64,000 nucleotides of DNA from Halomonas sp. M20 (GTDB taxonomy: Bacteria > Pseudomonadota > Gammaproteobacteria > Pseudomonadales > Halomonadaceae), in NCBI RefSeq assembly GCF_020622265.1, contig NZ_JACNMQ010000003.1, forward strand, positions 310,001 through 374,000. The letters are read 5' to 3'. The position numbers and the translations under genes were made by a program. Numbering within the stretch: the first letter of the stretch is position 1; each line of letters opens with the position of its first letter. This document shows positions 45,922 to 54,554 of the stretch, piece after piece. The notes beneath the pieces were generated by a model, which was not told the DNA's origin, searched no databases, and saw only the letters and a program-made list of their open reading frames with translations.

Positions 45922-46086
45922 CTAATGATCGATGTCGTCATGCTCGTCCATAAAGGCCATCAGCTTGACCTGAGCGCATTGCTCAGGCGTCTGCGCCTGG
46001 ACTGGCCCAATAGGATTTTTTCGTAGCTCTTGTTTAGCGATCTGATGAACGAGCACGTTCTTCGACCAGCCGAACTTGCGGGTCAT
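45922..46086 (-). pseudogene. Short fragment resembling the DUF1016 (YhcG) N-terminal domain
   Basis: A 54-residue frame from the ATG at 46086 to the TAG at 45922 reads MTRKFGWSKNVLVHQIAKQE and ends in FMDEHDDIDH. GWSxNVLVHQI is the hallmark of the DUF1016 N-terminal region of YhcG-type PD-(D/E)XK nucleases, which are about 350 residues. A stop lies just upstream and the nuclease domain is absent, so this is probably a relic. The remaining bases of the 45907-46241 gap show no gene. Confidence 0.45.
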
Positions 46087-46241
46087 GCGTAGCTAGATGC
46101 AGAGCGTCGGATGATAGGCTGAGCTTCTGAACGGCAATTAAATATGGGGCAAGATCTTTATTGCCATCTCTAAAGAGATATTAAATCGCTATCACCGAGC
46201 CGTTGTTTGAATAGAGGATTTGAGCTGTGGTTACGTTAGTG

Positions 46242-47261
46242 TTACTCTTTGAAATTTAACATTTCCACAAACTCTGCATCGCTGGGTATGTGCACATTGC
46301 TTGTATCTATTTTATCAGTGACCTCTAGCCTATCACATTCAGGCTCAGTGCCTTTGGTAGCTAGACCAATCTGTGCTTTGTTCATTTTTATATATATAAC
46401 TTTTGCTTTATGACCGTACTTTTGTAAAAGTCCTAGTCTAACTTTTTGCCAATATGAAGGCTTTGAGCTATTGACTTTAATTTCGAATGCTATGCACTCT
46501 CCATTCTTATTTCCGATGAAATCATAACGCCCAGGATGTCCAGCAGGGAATTTCTTCATCGCCGTTCGATTTGCTTGTTTCATGCGCTCTTCAGATTCTG
46601 TGTCTTTTCTAGCTCTGGCTTTCATTATTTCATCACCAGGATAGGGAAGAGCTTCAGTCTTCATATGCTTACGCCAGCAAGCCATTACATAGTCACTTAT
46701 TAGCATATTTGTAAGTATGAAATCTTTTCCATAAGGCGCCACTTGTTTGTGTTTGCCGAGAAGCATATCAGTAAAATGATCAAGACAGTGAGTAACCAGT
46801 CTATGGCCCTTTAGCTTAATCTCTAAACCATTATTATCATAGGTAGCATGGAAAAAGGGGTTGTATGGCTCAATGCTGTCAAGCCAGTCCTTTTCGAGAA
46901 AAGCTTGTATGTTTGCACAAGGAGCTTGATCAGGTAGATTGTCCCGCATAGCGCAGGATGAGCAATCACGACATTCAATCGCTAAATTTTTTATTAGTTG
47001 CTGCGGATGGTCTGCCCAGCGAGGCGCTACAGGATCTATCCATTCAGTCTGTAAGCCGCAACCATAATTAAAGCCGAACAACCCCCATGAGTAACCGATT
47101 CCCTGATCTGGAATGTTAGGAATCGTAGTGACCTTGTGCATAATCTCCTTGCTACTCGAACTACATCCGAACCTAACTAATTCGTAACCTTCTGCTTCGA
47201 GGTGCTTCTGGGCAATATATTCGCCAATATCACCAATCACTGATTGCTTTGTGGTTGCCAT
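46242..47261 (-). CDS. Hypothetical protein with a PD-(D/E)XK nuclease-like motif
   Basis: This AT-rich gene encodes 339 residues. The N-terminus, GDIGEYIAQKHLEAEGYELVRFG (seen here as GDIGEYIAQKHLEAEG and YELVRFG), is like the first helix of restriction-endonuclease folds. Asp247, Glu260 and Lys262 in RYDFIGNKNGECIAFEIKVNS give the D...ExK pattern. A cysteine cluster at 97, 100, 103 and 115 (ECRDCSSCAM...PC) could bind a metal. I do not recognise a named family. The composition and neighbours (a toxin-antitoxin pair, a nuclease relic) suggest a mobile defence or maintenance gene. No methyltransferase partner is adjacent. Confidence 0.65.
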   Translation of the reverse strand: MATTKQSVIGDIGEYIAQKHLEAEGYELVRFGCSSSSKEIMHKVTTIPNIPDQGIGYSWGLFGFNYGCGLQTEWIDPVAPRWADHPQQLIKNLAIECRDCSSCAMRDNLPDQAPCANIQAFLEKDWLDSIEPYNPFFHATYDNNGLEIKLKGHRLVTHCLDHFTDMLLGKHKQVAPYGKDFILTNMLISDYVMACWRKHMKTEALPYPGDEIMKARARKDTESEERMKQANRTAMKKFPAGHPGRYDFIGNKNGECIAFEIKVNSSKPSYWQKVRLGLLQKYGHKAKVIYIKMNKAQIGLATKGTEPECDRLEVTDKIDTSNVHIPSDAEFVEMLNFKE

Positions 47262-47469
47262 TATCTCGCTTATTTGATGTATATGTGGTAATTATACATT
47301 AACTTCAACCAATAAATCAGCGGGGCGGCATAAAGTTCTAAGCACAAAATCATTGGAATGTACCCGGTTCAGCGACTGATTTTTTTCAAACAGTGGTTGG
47401 TGTATCTCTCAGCTGGTACAGATCCCGAGGAAAACCTTCCTCCGCCGGAGTAACGGCGAGGGGGAAACG

Positions 47470-47814
47470 TCAGGCTACTGCCGTCAGCGTGAAGTCGACA
47501 TGCACGGCATCGAAAGGAAATACGATCTGGCCGTCGTCGGTGCGATCCAGAATGCCGGCGTCGAGTAGCGCATGGATATCGCCATGCACCGTCTTTACGT
47601 CTCGTTCGACTCGCCGGGCTGCCTCGCGAATGCTCATGGCTTTTTGGCCAGTCATCGCCTTGAGCAGTTGCCAACGTTTACGTGTCATGGTTTGCCACAG
47701 CAAGTCCAAGGACGAGAAGGAGATATGAGTGCCTTGCCGCTTACCCTCGAAGGCCGCCAGCGCGCGCCGGGTGACGTCATCGCGTGAAGCGACAGAAAGC
47801 GTTACGGTCGTCAT
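47470..47814 (-). CDS. Winged-helix regulator of HVO_A0114 type, probable antitoxin-like
   Basis: The ATG at 47814 has a perfectly placed GGAGG and gives 114 residues; a start at 47826 is possible. The core reads LLWQTMTRKRWQLLKAMTGQ, then SIREAARRVERDVKTVHGDIHALLDAGI, a winged helix-turn-helix as in the HVO_A0114 group. Such regulators are often antitoxins next to a TumE/DUF6516 toxin. No full toxin of that kind is upstream here. The frame stays open from the start back to 47994, which could be a toxin remnant or chance. It lies 70 bases downstream of vapC on the same strand. Confidence 0.7.
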   Translation of the reverse strand: MTTVTLSVASRDDVTRRALAAFEGKRQGTHISFSSLDLLWQTMTRKRWQLLKAMTGQKAMSIREAARRVERDVKTVHGDIHALLDAGILDRTDDGQIVFPFDAVHVDFTLTAVA

Positions 47815-47884
47815 GTGCGCCTCCATTGGTCCAAATCGGACTAGAAATTGACCATCAGTTTCGGGAAAGTCGGCGCGCAGTTCG

Positions 47885-48292
47885 TCACCTGACTTCCTTG
47901 GTGCCAGGCAGGGCAAGCGCTCGGCGATCGAAGGTATAGGTTCCCGAGAACGGCTCGTCTTTCGAGCGTGCAAGATAGGCGGCTTTTCTGGCAATCAAGG
48001 CATCGGGGAAATCCGCATTCGACTGGCGATAATCCTGCAAAGCCTGCCATACCGTCTCGTCGTCCTCGAACATCAGCGTCGGCTCTTGTAGCAGGCTGTT
48101 AATGACGTCGATCAGCGCTTGCTTGTCGGCGCGGTACTTCTTGCCTTTCAGTGTCCAGAGCGTTTCGACAAGGACGATATCCGTTATCAATACCAGGTTA
48201 TCGCCCTGGATCAGTGCCTTGGCCCGGCGCGCCTGGGCCTCATCATCCTGCAATAGATAGCGCAAGAGCACATTGGTATCGATGGCGATCAC
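47885..48292 (-). CDS. vapC: PIN-domain toxin, VapC family
   Basis: The 135-residue protein is a PIN-domain ribonuclease. The acidic metal site begins with Asp5 in IAIDTNVLLRYLLQDD and continues with Glu in DIVLVETLWTLKG and Asp residues in NADFPDALIA and YTFDRRALAL. VapC toxins cleave tRNA or rRNA and are held inactive by VapB. Its ATG overlaps the antitoxin stop by four bases, the normal order. The pair probably serves to stabilise the island or respond to stress. Confidence 0.9.
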   Translation of the reverse strand: MIAIDTNVLLRYLLQDDEAQARRAKALIQGDNLVLITDIVLVETLWTLKGKKYRADKQALIDVINSLLQEPTLMFEDDETVWQALQDYRQSNADFPDALIARKAAYLARSKDEPFSGTYTFDRRALALPGTKEVR

Positions 48293-48546
48293 GTCGCCGA
48301 TTTCCGGCTGGCATCGCGCTGCTCCAGTGCTTCTTGCAAGGAGTCTTCATCGCTCAGAGAAGGGTCTCCCGAAAGATGGGCAAGCGCACCCTCGGCCGCG
48401 CCAAGGCGTTGTTTCATCAGAGTGATTTGCCCGTCGTGGATGAACACCTTGATCTTGTCTCCAGGCGTAATGCCTACCTCCCGACAAAGATCGATGGGTA
48501 GCGTGATTTGCCGCTTCGAGCTGATGGTAGCCAGGGTCTTGGCCAT
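48289..48546 (-). CDS. vapB: AbrB/MazE-fold antitoxin, VapB type
   Basis: From the ATG at 48546 (ribosome site AAAGGAGCGAAGCAC) the protein has 85 residues. The N-terminal SpoVT/AbrB fold is clear: TLATISSKRQITLPIDLCREVGITPGDKIKVFIHDGQ, seen as KRQITLPIDLCREVGITPGD. The C-terminal acidic helix (DPSLSDEDSLQEALEQRD) would wrap the toxin. It should bind its own promoter as dimers and neutralise VapC. Confidence 0.88.
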   Translation of the reverse strand: MAKTLATISSKRQITLPIDLCREVGITPGDKIKVFIHDGQITLMKQRLGAAEGALAHLSGDPSLSDEDSLQEALEQRDASRKSAT

Positions 48547-48724
48547 GTGCTTCGCTCCTTTGCGCATCAGGATGCGTAAATATTGAGTATGCTTTACTTT
48601 TCGTTAATAGTAAATTTCAAAGCGGCGTCAGCAAATCCATCGATAAACAGCAGTGGTAGCTGATAGAGGAAAGGCAAGCTGTTAGGCTGCTCACACTATT
48701 TGTCACCGGCCGCTATAACTCGTC

Positions 48725-50041
48725 ATGCCCACCTCGGCTTCTCCCTTGACGCGCCATGTTCTGGCCGGCCTGCTGATCCTTTCCGGCCTGCTGCTTCAGA
48801 TTCTTAGCTTCACTGATTTCGTTCCGGCGCCGCATCTGGTGGGTTACGCCTTCTGGCTGGCGACGCTGCTGCTGTGGCGCGACCTGCCCGGGCGTACCCG
48901 GCTTCAGGCGGGTATTCTCGCCGGGCTCGGGCTTGCCATGCTGCTGCTGACCGATCTCTATTACGGGGAGCCACTGCACTGGCCTAGTGTGCTCGATGGC
49001 AATACCCATGTGGTGGCGATGCTGGTGGGGGTCAGTTTTATCGGATTGATCGGCAACCGCCGGAAACGCTCTCTCGGGCGCTCTGTCACTGGAGTGCGTG
49101 GTACCGCCGGCACCTGGCTGGGCGTCCATCTGCTGGGGACCATTCTCAATCTCTCGACGGTCTTCATGATCGGCGATCGTCTGGCCCGGCATGGCCCTCT
49201 TTCTTTACCCCAACTGTTGGCCCTCAATCGTGGCCTTTCCAGCGCGGCGCTGTGGTCGCCCTTCTTTGCTTCCATGGGCGTGGTGATGACGCTTGCGCCG
49301 GAGATGACCTATCTGAACGTGCTGGCGGTAGGCTTGCCGCTGGCGCTGCTGGCTGGTGTGGTCACGCTGGTCGATCTCTCCCGACGCTTCGATCTCTCGG
49401 AAGTGGCAGGGTTTTCCCTCTCGCCGCGCAGCTTGATGATGCCGTCTGGCATGGCGCTGCTGGTGCTGCTCTTTCACTACCAACTGCTGCCGGGGTTGCA
49501 GATCATCAGCATCATTACCTTTCTGCTACCGGCAGTTGCACTGATCAGCAATCTGGTTCAAGGGCCACGCTGGACGCTCAAACGCGTTCGTCAGCATGCG
49601 CTGGAGCGGCTGCCTGCCATGCGCGGCGAGATCTCTCTTTTTCTCTGCGCGGGGCTTTTTACGCTGGGTCTTTCGAGTTTGATCGATGCCGCGACCGGCG
49701 GTGAATGGACGCTTTTTGCCGAGTTTGGCGCTATTCAAGGGGTAATCAGTTTCCTGGTCATCGTGGCCAGCGCTATCGTCGGCCTGCATCCCATCATCGG
49801 CGTGTCGGTGCTCGCCTCGATGTTGGAGCTCCAAGGTGGCGAGCAGACCCTGTTTGCCTTCGTCGCCCTCGGTGCCTGGGCGGTGGGTACCGCCGCCGGC
49901 CCGCTTTCCGGCATCAATCTCTCATTACAGGGGCGCTATGGCATCAGCAGTTACCGCATGATGAAGCACAACCTGGGTTATGCAGCGGTGATGGCCGGGT
50001 TGGTATCGGCGGGCATCTTCGGGCTCGATTTCTGGTTGTGA
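48725..50041 (+). CDS. Polytopic membrane protein of unknown function
   Basis: The 438-residue protein has about eleven to twelve membrane segments, for example HVLAGLLILSGLLLQILSF and GMALLVLLFHYQLLPGLQI. NRGLSSAALWSPFFASMGVVM and GPLSGINLSLQGRYGISSY recall arrangements in ion-transporter-superfamily permeases, but I cannot name a family. No clear ribosome site precedes the ATG at 48725, so the true start could differ. It is a single gene between the VapBC pair and the LysE remnant. Confidence 0.72.
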   Translation: MPTSASPLTRHVLAGLLILSGLLLQILSFTDFVPAPHLVGYAFWLATLLLWRDLPGRTRLQAGILAGLGLAMLLLTDLYYGEPLHWPSVLDGNTHVVAMLVGVSFIGLIGNRRKRSLGRSVTGVRGTAGTWLGVHLLGTILNLSTVFMIGDRLARHGPLSLPQLLALNRGLSSAALWSPFFASMGVVMTLAPEMTYLNVLAVGLPLALLAGVVTLVDLSRRFDLSEVAGFSLSPRSLMMPSGMALLVLLFHYQLLPGLQIISIITFLLPAVALISNLVQGPRWTLKRVRQHALERLPAMRGEISLFLCAGLFTLGLSSLIDAATGGEWTLFAEFGAIQGVISFLVIVASAIVGLHPIIGVSVLASMLELQGGEQTLFAFVALGAWAVGTAAGPLSGINLSLQGRYGISSYRMMKHNLGYAAVMAGLVSAGIFGLDFWL

Positions 50042-50127
50042 GGTGAGGAGGTCGATAAAGCCTTCTTGTTAGATCCGCCTCGAATATAGTGGCTACATTT
50101 TATTCTCAATAAGAATAGGAGACCGCT

Positions 50128-50301
50128 ATGTCCTGGGAGTTCTTGCTGATGTCATTCGTCGTCGTGCTGTTGCCGGGCACGGGTGTGATCTACACGCTTG
50201 CCGTCGGCCTGATCCGCCGCCCCGGAGTCTTGCAATGGATCAGGCGCGCCTTCGCGGGGGCCTTCGGTTTCCTCGGGGCCAGGCTGGCGACTTCTGAGTA
50301 A
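50128..50301 (+). pseudogene. LysE-family exporter with an internal deletion
   Basis: A 57-residue frame with a good ribosome site (AATAGGAGACCGCT) reads as the first 30 or so residues of a LysE/RhtB exporter (WEFLLMSFVVVLLPGTGVIY then TLAVGL) joined directly to the last 25 or so (RPGVLQWIRRAFAGAFGFLG then ARLATSE). About 150 residues are missing, yet the frame is kept. The product could not be a working transporter. The join lies near 50209-50215. Confidence 0.75.
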
Positions 50302-50410
50302 TAGTGTCTTGTTGCCGTGTTTCTGGGGCTAAACATGGCGTTTATTCCCAATCCTCGACGCTGGCTGGTTAGAATGGTTATTGCCTTTCATCTTGATCGA
50401 GGAGCCTCGC

Positions 50411-51277
50411 ATGAGCGCCACCGACACCTGGATTCTCGCCGCCCAGTGCCCCAGCCTTCTGGGCACCGTGGATGTGGTCACGCGCTTCTTGAAGGAGCAG
50501 CGCTGCTACATCACTGAGCTCAACTCCTTCGACGATCGCTTGGCAGAGCGCTTTTTCATCCGTGTCGAGTTTCGTCCCGAAGAAGCGGGTTTCGATGGCG
50601 AGTGCTTCCAAGCCGAGTTTGCCCCTCGGGCGCAGGAGTTCGACATGAGCTTCGAGCTGACCCCGCCGGGCCGGCGTACCCCGGTAGTGATCATGGTCTC
50701 GAAGACGGATCATTGCCTGAACGATCTGCTGTATCGCTATCGTACCGGTCAGTTGCCCATCGACGTGCGGGCGATCATCTCCAATCATCCGGATCTCGAA
50801 CCCCTAGCCGCCTGGCACGAGATACCGTATTACCACTGCCCGATCACACCGGAGACCAAACCCCAGCAGGAAGCCGAGGTGTGGCGCATCATCGAGGGAA
50901 CCGGCGCCGAACTGGTTATCCTGGCGCGCTACATGCAGGTGCTGTCGAGCGATATGTGTGCGCGCCTGAGCGGCTGGGCGATCAATATCCACCACTCGCT
51001 GCTGCCGGGGTTCAAGGGGGCCAAGCCCTACCATCAGGCCTACGAGAAGGGCGTCAAGCTGGTTGGCGCCACGGCCCACTACATCAACGACGACCTTGAT
51101 GAAGGGCCGATCATTACCCAAGGAATCGAGCCGGTGGATCATAGCCACTACCCCGAGGATCTGGTGGCCAAAGGCCGAGACATCGAACGCCAGACCCTGG
51201 CTCGGGCGGTGGATTACCACTTGCAGCGCCGGGTGTTTTTGCACGCCAAGCGCACGGTGGTGTTTGCGGGAAGTTAG
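50411..51277 (+). CDS. purU: Formyltetrahydrofolate deformylase
   Basis: The 288-residue protein starts at the ATG at 50411 (GAGGAGCCTCGC). An N-terminal ACT domain (WILAAQCPSLLGTVDVVTRFL) precedes a formyltransferase-type catalytic domain, with INIHHSLLPGFKGAKPYHQAY and GATAHYINDDLDEGPIITQ. It hydrolyses 10-formyl-tetrahydrofolate to formate and tetrahydrofolate. In many bacteria purU accompanies sarcosine or betaine catabolism, where it drains C1 units. Here the sox operon is about 30 kb away, so any link is functional, not operonic. The stop overlaps the convergent oxidase gene's end by four bases. Confidence 0.95.
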   Translation: MSATDTWILAAQCPSLLGTVDVVTRFLKEQRCYITELNSFDDRLAERFFIRVEFRPEEAGFDGECFQAEFAPRAQEFDMSFELTPPGRRTPVVIMVSKTDHCLNDLLYRYRTGQLPIDVRAIISNHPDLEPLAAWHEIPYYHCPITPETKPQQEAEVWRIIEGTGAELVILARYMQVLSSDMCARLSGWAINIHHSLLPGFKGAKPYHQAYEKGVKLVGATAHYINDDLDEGPIITQGIEPVDHSHYPEDLVAKGRDIERQTLARAVDYHLQRRVFLHAKRTVVFAGS

Positions 51278-52443
51278 TGCGTCACCATCTCTGGCCGCAA
51301 TTCCGACACGCTGCTGCAACCCAGCAGGCCGATGGTCCTGTCGATTTCTCGTTGCAGGATATCGAGGGTGTGCTCGACACCGGCCTGACCGCCGGCGGCC
51401 AGGCCATATAGCGTTGCGCGCCCAAGCCAGACGGCATCCGCGCCCAGGGCCAGCGCCTTGACCACGTCCGTGCCGCGCCGAAAGCCGCTGTCGACGTAGA
51501 GCTGGCACCGATCACCCACTAGACGTCTGGCCTCGGGGAGCACCTCGAGCGGTGAGCGTGCATGGTTGAGCTGCCTGCCGCCGTGATTCGACAACAGGAT
51601 GCCATCCACGCCCAGGTTGGCGGCTTTCTCGGCTTCTTCTCCCGAGAGAAGGCCCTTGAGAACGAGCTTGCCCGGCCAGTAGTCGCGCAGCCAGGCGATA
51701 TCGTCCCAGTTCAGGGAAGGGTCGAGCTGCTCGCCGATCACCGCCGAGGCGCCTTGCACGGTGTCCTTTCCTGGCGGCAGCAGATCACCCAGATTCTTGA
51801 AGGTGGGTACGCCGTGTGGCACCAGGACGTCGAAAATCCAGCGTGGACGCGAAAGCACGTGCAGCAGGTTGCGCGCATCAAGCTTCATGGGTTTACGGAA
51901 GTTGCGCAGATCCCACTCCCGGTTGCCGTATATGGCGCTGTCAGTGGTGACGACGAGGGTTTCATAACCCGCGCTGCGGCAGCGCTCTATCAGTTTCCTG
52001 ACGTAGTCGCGATCGCGATAGAAGTAGATCTGCATCCAGGCGTTCACCCCCTCCACGTCGGCAATGTCTTCGAGCGACGTCGTCGAGACGTTGCTGAGCA
52101 CGAAAGGAATGTGCTTGTTCGCCGCGGCCGTGGCGAGCTTGGTATCGCCATTCTGGGTTACCAGCCCGTTATAGCCCGTGGGGCCGATCACCAGTGGCAT
52201 GGCGCAGGCAGTGCCCAGCAGCGGCGTGGCGAGGTCGCGCTTGCCGACCTTCGTCAGTGTTCTGGGCTGGAACAGGTAGTCGTCGAAGATGGCGCGATTG
52301 CGGGCGAGGGTTTGTTCGTCATCCGCACCGCCATAGATGTACTCGAAGACGAAATTGGGCAGCCGCCTTCGCGCGATACGCTCCAGGTCACCGATGCTCA
52401 GTGCCTTGTGATAGCGGGTTCCTGCATAGGGCCGGCGTTTCAT
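51274..52443 (-). CDS. FMN-dependent alpha-hydroxy acid oxidase/dehydrogenase
   Basis: The 389-residue protein belongs to the lactate/glycolate/mandelate (LldD) family. FMN-binding and catalytic stretches include FEYIYGGADDEQTLARNR near the N-terminus, LVIGPTGYNGLVTQNGD, and the catalytic His-Gly-Gly-Arg in GILLSNHGGRQLNHARSPLEVL, then VDSGFRRGTDVVKALALGAD. It oxidises an L-2-hydroxy acid to the 2-oxo acid, with a quinone or oxygen as acceptor. The substrate (lactate, mandelate, 2-hydroxyglutarate or other) is not evident. It is divergent from the hexuronate GntR gene across 127 bases, so it may share its regulation. Confidence 0.9.
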   Translation of the reverse strand: MKRRPYAGTRYHKALSIGDLERIARRRLPNFVFEYIYGGADDEQTLARNRAIFDDYLFQPRTLTKVGKRDLATPLLGTACAMPLVIGPTGYNGLVTQNGDTKLATAAANKHIPFVLSNVSTTSLEDIADVEGVNAWMQIYFYRDRDYVRKLIERCRSAGYETLVVTTDSAIYGNREWDLRNFRKPMKLDARNLLHVLSRPRWIFDVLVPHGVPTFKNLGDLLPPGKDTVQGASAVIGEQLDPSLNWDDIAWLRDYWPGKLVLKGLLSGEEAEKAANLGVDGILLSNHGGRQLNHARSPLEVLPEARRLVGDRCQLYVDSGFRRGTDVVKALALGADAVWLGRATLYGLAAGGQAGVEHTLDILQREIDRTIGLLGCSSVSELRPEMVTH

Positions 52444-52570
52444 CGTCTTTCTCGCGATCTAAATTAAACTAAGGTCTAAGATAAAGTGCTTTCACTCTTC
52501 CTTGCATACTACCATACTAGTTGTATCAGATAAGCTAGAGCTGCTCCTACCTAAATAGAGGCGCTTCGAC

Positions 52571-53320
52571 TTGAACACGAGATTGCTGACGCTATGGCAG
52601 AAAACAGATGATCGCGGCGCCGTGCGTCAGCGTCTCTATCATGTCCTGCGTCAGTCGATCATTCGTATGGTGCTGGCGCCGGGCCAGGCGCTTTCGGAAA
52701 AAGAGATCGCCGACACCTTCGATGTGAGTCGACAGCCGGTGCGCGAAGCCTTCATTCGCCTCTCCGAGGCGGGACTGGTGGAGGTGCGACCGCAGCGCGG
52801 TACCTATGTGGTACGGATCTCTCGGCAGGCGGTGCTGGAAGCGCGCTTCGTGCGCGAGGCGGTCGAGGTCGCCGTGGCGAAACTGGCCGCGGAACAGGGG
52901 CTGGACGAGGCGACGCTGAACGAGCTTCGGGAGTTGATCGAGCGCCAGCGGCGCTGCGTCGACCCTCAAGACTATGACCGCTTTTTCCAACTCGACGAGG
53001 CCTTCCACCGCACCCTGGCCCTGGGCGTCCATCAGCAGGCCGCCTGGCGTGTCACGGAGGAGGTCAAGGCGCAGCTGGATCGTGTGCGTTATCTCAGCGT
53101 GCCCGACAGTACCCCGATCGACAAGCTGATCGGGCAGCACACCCGCATCGTCGACACCATCGCACGGCGCGACGTCGAGGCGGCGGCTGAGGCCATGGCC
53201 GTGCATCAACGAGAAATCTGGCAGTCGCTGCCCGACCTGGTGCGCCGCTTTCCGGCGATGTTCGAGGATTCGGCAAGCGCGACGCTCGGAGCCGAACGGA
53301 CCACGGAGGCGGACCTATGA
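52571..53320 (+). CDS. GntR-family (FadR-type) regulator of the hexuronate cluster
   Basis: The 249-residue product starts at TTG 52571; no in-frame ATG lies near, so the start is less certain than most. The winged helix (residues about 16-82) is [29 protein letters not shown] then [19 protein letters not shown], here given in parts. The all-helical FCD effector domain follows, with Asp and His metal ligands probable in [11 protein letters not shown] and [17 protein letters not shown]. UxuR and ExuR are of this type. Its last four bases overlap the manD start, so it likely controls the operon it heads. Confidence 0.9.
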   Translation: MNTRLLTLWQKTDDRGAVRQRLYHVLRQSIIRMVLAPGQALSEKEIADTFDVSRQPVREAFIRLSEAGLVEVRPQRGTYVVRISRQAVLEARFVREAVEVAVAKLAAEQGLDEATLNELRELIERQRRCVDPQDYDRFFQLDEAFHRTLALGVHQQAAWRVTEEVKAQLDRVRYLSVPDSTPIDKLIGQHTRIVDTIARRDVEAAAEAMAVHQREIWQSLPDLVRRFPAMFEDSASATLGAERTTEADL

Positions 53321-54528
53321 AGATCCGGGATGCCTATGTGATTGTCACAGCGCCAGGACGCAACTTCGTGACGCTCAAAATCGTCACCGCCTCGGGCATT
53401 TACGGCATCGGCGACGCCACTCTGAATGGCCGCGAGCAGGCGGTGGTCGCCTATCTCGAGGAGCACGTCATCCCCACCCTGATCGGTCGCGACGCCAGCC
53501 GTATCGAGGATACCTGGCACTATCTCTATCGCGGTGCCTACTGGCGGCGCGGGCCGGTGACCATGAGTGCCATCGCCGCGGTGGACATGGCGCTGTGGGA
53601 CATCAAGGCCAAGGCCGCTGGCATGCCGCTCTATCAGCTGCTCGGCGGAAAGAGCCGTGAAAGGGTCATGGCCTACGCCCACTGCACCGGCCGGGACATC
53701 GAGGCTTGCCTCGCCGAGGTGGCCCGCCATGTGGAGGTGGGCTATCAGGCAGTACGCGTGCAGGCCGGCATCCCCGGCATCCCCACCATCTACGGCGTCG
53801 CCAAGCGCGAGGGCGAGCGCTACGAGCCGGCGGATGCCGAACTGCCCGCCGAGCACGTATGGAGCAGCGAAAAGTATCTCAATCAGGTGCCCAAGCTGTT
53901 CGCCGCGGTACGCGAGCGCTTCGGTGATGATTTGCACGTGCTGCACGACGTCCACCACCGTCTTACCCCGATCGAGGCGGCCCGGTTGGGCAAGGCGGTC
54001 GAGCCCTACCATCTGTTCTGGCTGGAGGACTGCGTGCCCGCCGAGAACCAGCAGAGCCTCAAGCTGGTGCGCGAGCACACCACCACGCCCCTGGCCATCG
54101 GCGAGGTGTTCAATTCGATCCACGATTATCGCGAGCTGATCGAGAACCAGTGGATCGACTATATCCGCACGCCCTTGACTCACGGCGGCGGCATTACCCA
54201 TGTCCGCCGGATCGCCGATCTGGCCGCGCTGTATCACATTCGCACCGGCTTTCATGGCCCCACCGACCTGTCGCCGGTGTGTCTCGGCGCGGCGATCCAC
54301 TTCGATACCTGGGTGCCCAATTTCGGCATTCAGGAACATATGCCGCATGACGTCGCGACCGATCAGGTATTTCCCCACGACTACGTCTTCAAGGACGGCC
54401 ACTTCCTGGTAGGCGAAACGCCGGGTCACGGCGTCGATATAGACGAAACCCTGGCGTCCCGGTACCCCTACAAGCGTGCCAGCCTGCCGGTCAACCGGCT
54501 CGAGGACGGCACACTCTGGCATTGGTAG
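53317..54528 (+). CDS. manD: D-mannonate dehydratase, enolase superfamily (ManD/RspA type)
   Basis: The 403-residue protein closely follows characterised ManD enzymes: [29 protein letters not shown] near the start (shown in part), [20 protein letters not shown], and [14 protein letters not shown]. Metal ligands and catalytic residues are visible in [23 protein letters not shown] and [11 protein letters not shown], with the active Tyr in PTIYGVAKR. It dehydrates D-mannonate to 2-keto-3-deoxygluconate. The family also contains weakly active members with other aldonate substrates. The ATG overlaps the GntR gene. An unrelated dehydratase for the same reaction, UxuA, is in the same cluster. Confidence 0.92.
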   Translation: MKIRDAYVIVTAPGRNFVTLKIVTASGIYGIGDATLNGREQAVVAYLEEHVIPTLIGRDASRIEDTWHYLYRGAYWRRGPVTMSAIAAVDMALWDIKAKAAGMPLYQLLGGKSRERVMAYAHCTGRDIEACLAEVARHVEVGYQAVRVQAGIPGIPTIYGVAKREGERYEPADAELPAEHVWSSEKYLNQVPKLFAAVRERFGDDLHVLHDVHHRLTPIEAARLGKAVEPYHLFWLEDCVPAENQQSLKLVREHTTTPLAIGEVFNSIHDYRELIENQWIDYIRTPLTHGGGITHVRRIADLAALYHIRTGFHGPTDLSPVCLGAAIHFDTWVPNFGIQEHMPHDVATDQVFPHDYVFKDGHFLVGETPGHGVDIDETLASRYPYKRASLPVNRLEDGTLWHW

Positions 54529-54554
54529 CCCACCGAATGATTAAGGAGAGAAGC

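Noticed and set aside
47393-47728. Overlapping frames on both strands around the HTH regulator (also 47369-47674)
   Set aside because: The regulator frame has a GGAGG ribosome site and a clear winged-helix; the others have neither.
53206-54522. 438-residue open frame on the minus strand opposite manD
   Set aside because: manD is unmistakable on the other strand with all catalytic motifs. The antisense frame has no domain and no ribosome site context.
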